A stretch of DNA of 6,036 nt from Chitinophagaceae bacterium (GTDB lineage: Bacteria; Bacteroidota; Bacteroidia; Chitinophagales; Chitinophagaceae): contig JALOMX010000384.1 in NCBI GenBank assembly GCA_025455245.1, forward strand, positions 1 through 6,036, given 5' to 3'. Shown in pieces: positions 5,451 through 6,036 of this stretch. Made by a program: the position numbers and the translations under genes. A model generated the notes under the pieces. That model was not told the origin of the DNA and ran no database searches. It saw only the letters and a program-made list of their open reading frames with translations. Each line of letters opens with the position of its first letter. Position 1 is the first letter of the stretch.

Positions 5451-6036
5451 TCATCCTGAGAAAGGGAGTTTATCGGCGAGAAGACTAATCAGTACCACCG
5501 GCAGATAAATATAGCTGCTGAACATAACCCTTCTTGCAGCCTTTACATCCATTTCTTTATACAAGCGGATACATTGAATGATCATGGCGATGTTTGCAGC
5601 AAGCAGAAACCACATGCTGTATTGCCCGCTGATACCCGTGTAATACGGTAAAAAACCCAGGGGTACCATAAGCACCGAATATCCAATAGCCTGAAGTGCC
5701 GTATTACGGGTCGGTTCGTTTTGATTAGGCAATAATTTAAAGCCGGCGCGGTCGTAATCCCGGTGAGCCACCCATGCAATGGCCCAGAAATGAGGAAACT
5801 GCCAGATAAACTGAATGGCAAACAATACCCATCCCCCTGCAGAAAAGTCGTTGGTACCCGACACCCATCCTATCAGACAGGGGAAGGCACCGGGGAAGGC
5901 ACCAACAAGCACAGATATGGCACTCACCCTCTTTAAAGGCGTATAAATAAAACCATACACAAACCAACTGAGCAGTGAAACAAGCATGGCTGCGATATTG
6001 AAAAAATACCACATGATGGCAAGGCCTGCAAGCAAC
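5451..6036 (-). CDS. ctaB: Protoheme IX farnesyltransferase, 5' end outside window
   Basis: This is the C-terminal two-thirds (about 195 residues) of heme O synthase, an inner-membrane UbiA-type prenyltransferase that adds a farnesyl group to heme B, giving heme O and, after oxidation, heme A for the oxidase. The frame runs off the right edge. The TTG near 6035 is only the last codon before the edge, not a start; full-length members have roughly 290-300 residues. Landmarks, numbered from the edge, are YTPLKR (31-36), GAFPGAFPCLIGW (45-57), the second conserved polar loop FIWQFPHFWAIAW (76-88) and HRDYDRAGFKLLP (91-103), followed by hydrophobic helices to the end. The first Asp-rich loop (NxxxDxxxD) must lie outside. 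Its position ahead of the subunit III genes is the usual Bacteroidota arrangement and ties this oxidase to heme A. Confidence 0.95.
   Translation of the reverse strand, partial: LLAGLAIMWYFFNIAAMLVSLLSWFVYGFIYTPLKRVSAISVLVGAFPGAFPCLIGWVSGTNDFSAGGWVLFAIQFIWQFPHFWAIAWVAHRDYDRAGFKLLPNQNEPTRNTALQAIGYSVLMVPLGFLPYYTGISGQYSMWFLLAANIAMIIQCIRLYKEMDVKAARRVMFSSYIYLPVVLISLLADKLPFSG

Overview
The window looks like a chromosomal segment from an aerobic member of the Bacteroidota, probably Chitinophagaceae or a close relative. The reasons are: two adjacent, divergent subunit III-type cytochrome oxidase genes behind ctaB; a secreted protein whose signal peptide ends in the Bacteroidota-typical ...NAQ; starts without clear Shine-Dalgarno sequences; and boxes matching the Bacteroidota -7 promoter element TAnnTTTG. 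The genus is inferred and cannot be fixed from this sequence alone.

Layout, left to right. (1) Housekeeping block: a MazG-like nucleotide pyrophosphohydrolase (61-387, minus) and D-aminoacyl-tRNA deacylase dtd (572-1024, minus), separated by a repeat-rich spacer. Divergent from dtd lies the ribosome-assembly GTPase gene engB/yihA (1064-1699, plus), followed by a small secreted protein of unknown function (1740-2201, plus) and a rho-independent terminator. (2) Converging on that terminator is a minus-strand pair: a YkuK-family RNase H-like protein (2275-2748) and, upstream of it, a YccU-like CoA-binding protein (2845-3207). (3) A 280-base spacer (3208-3487) carries two terminator hairpins and a promoter-like pair of boxes. 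(4) The right half is a minus-strand heme-copper oxidase cluster read right to left: ctaB/cyoE (5' end beyond the window), a complete subunit III (4851-5420), a hairpin plus a TAnnTTTG box, and then one open frame (3488-4702) holding subunit III and subunit IV.

The clearest anomaly is that last frame. Its subunit III part follows the family up to the conserved GHYEMIEK, then loses the terminal ...YWHFVD... transmembrane helix. A 35-codon AT-rich linker replaces it and reads in frame into a complete subunit IV. The linker contains the motif ATTTGGAATTT, which also occurs twice in the mazG-dtd spacer, so a dispersed intergenic repeat probably took part in the rearrangement. Removing one helix would leave the subunit III end on the cytoplasmic side, where subunit IV normally begins, so the fusion is topologically possible. 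It could equally be a broken subunit III with subunit IV still made from its own ATG, or an assembly artefact.

Functionally, CtaB supplies heme O (for heme A synthesis) to an aa3-type oxidase whose subunits III and IV follow. The left half is unrelated housekeeping: nucleotide-pool and tRNA proofreading and ribosome biogenesis. No mobile-element gene, CRISPR array, tRNA or rRNA was seen.
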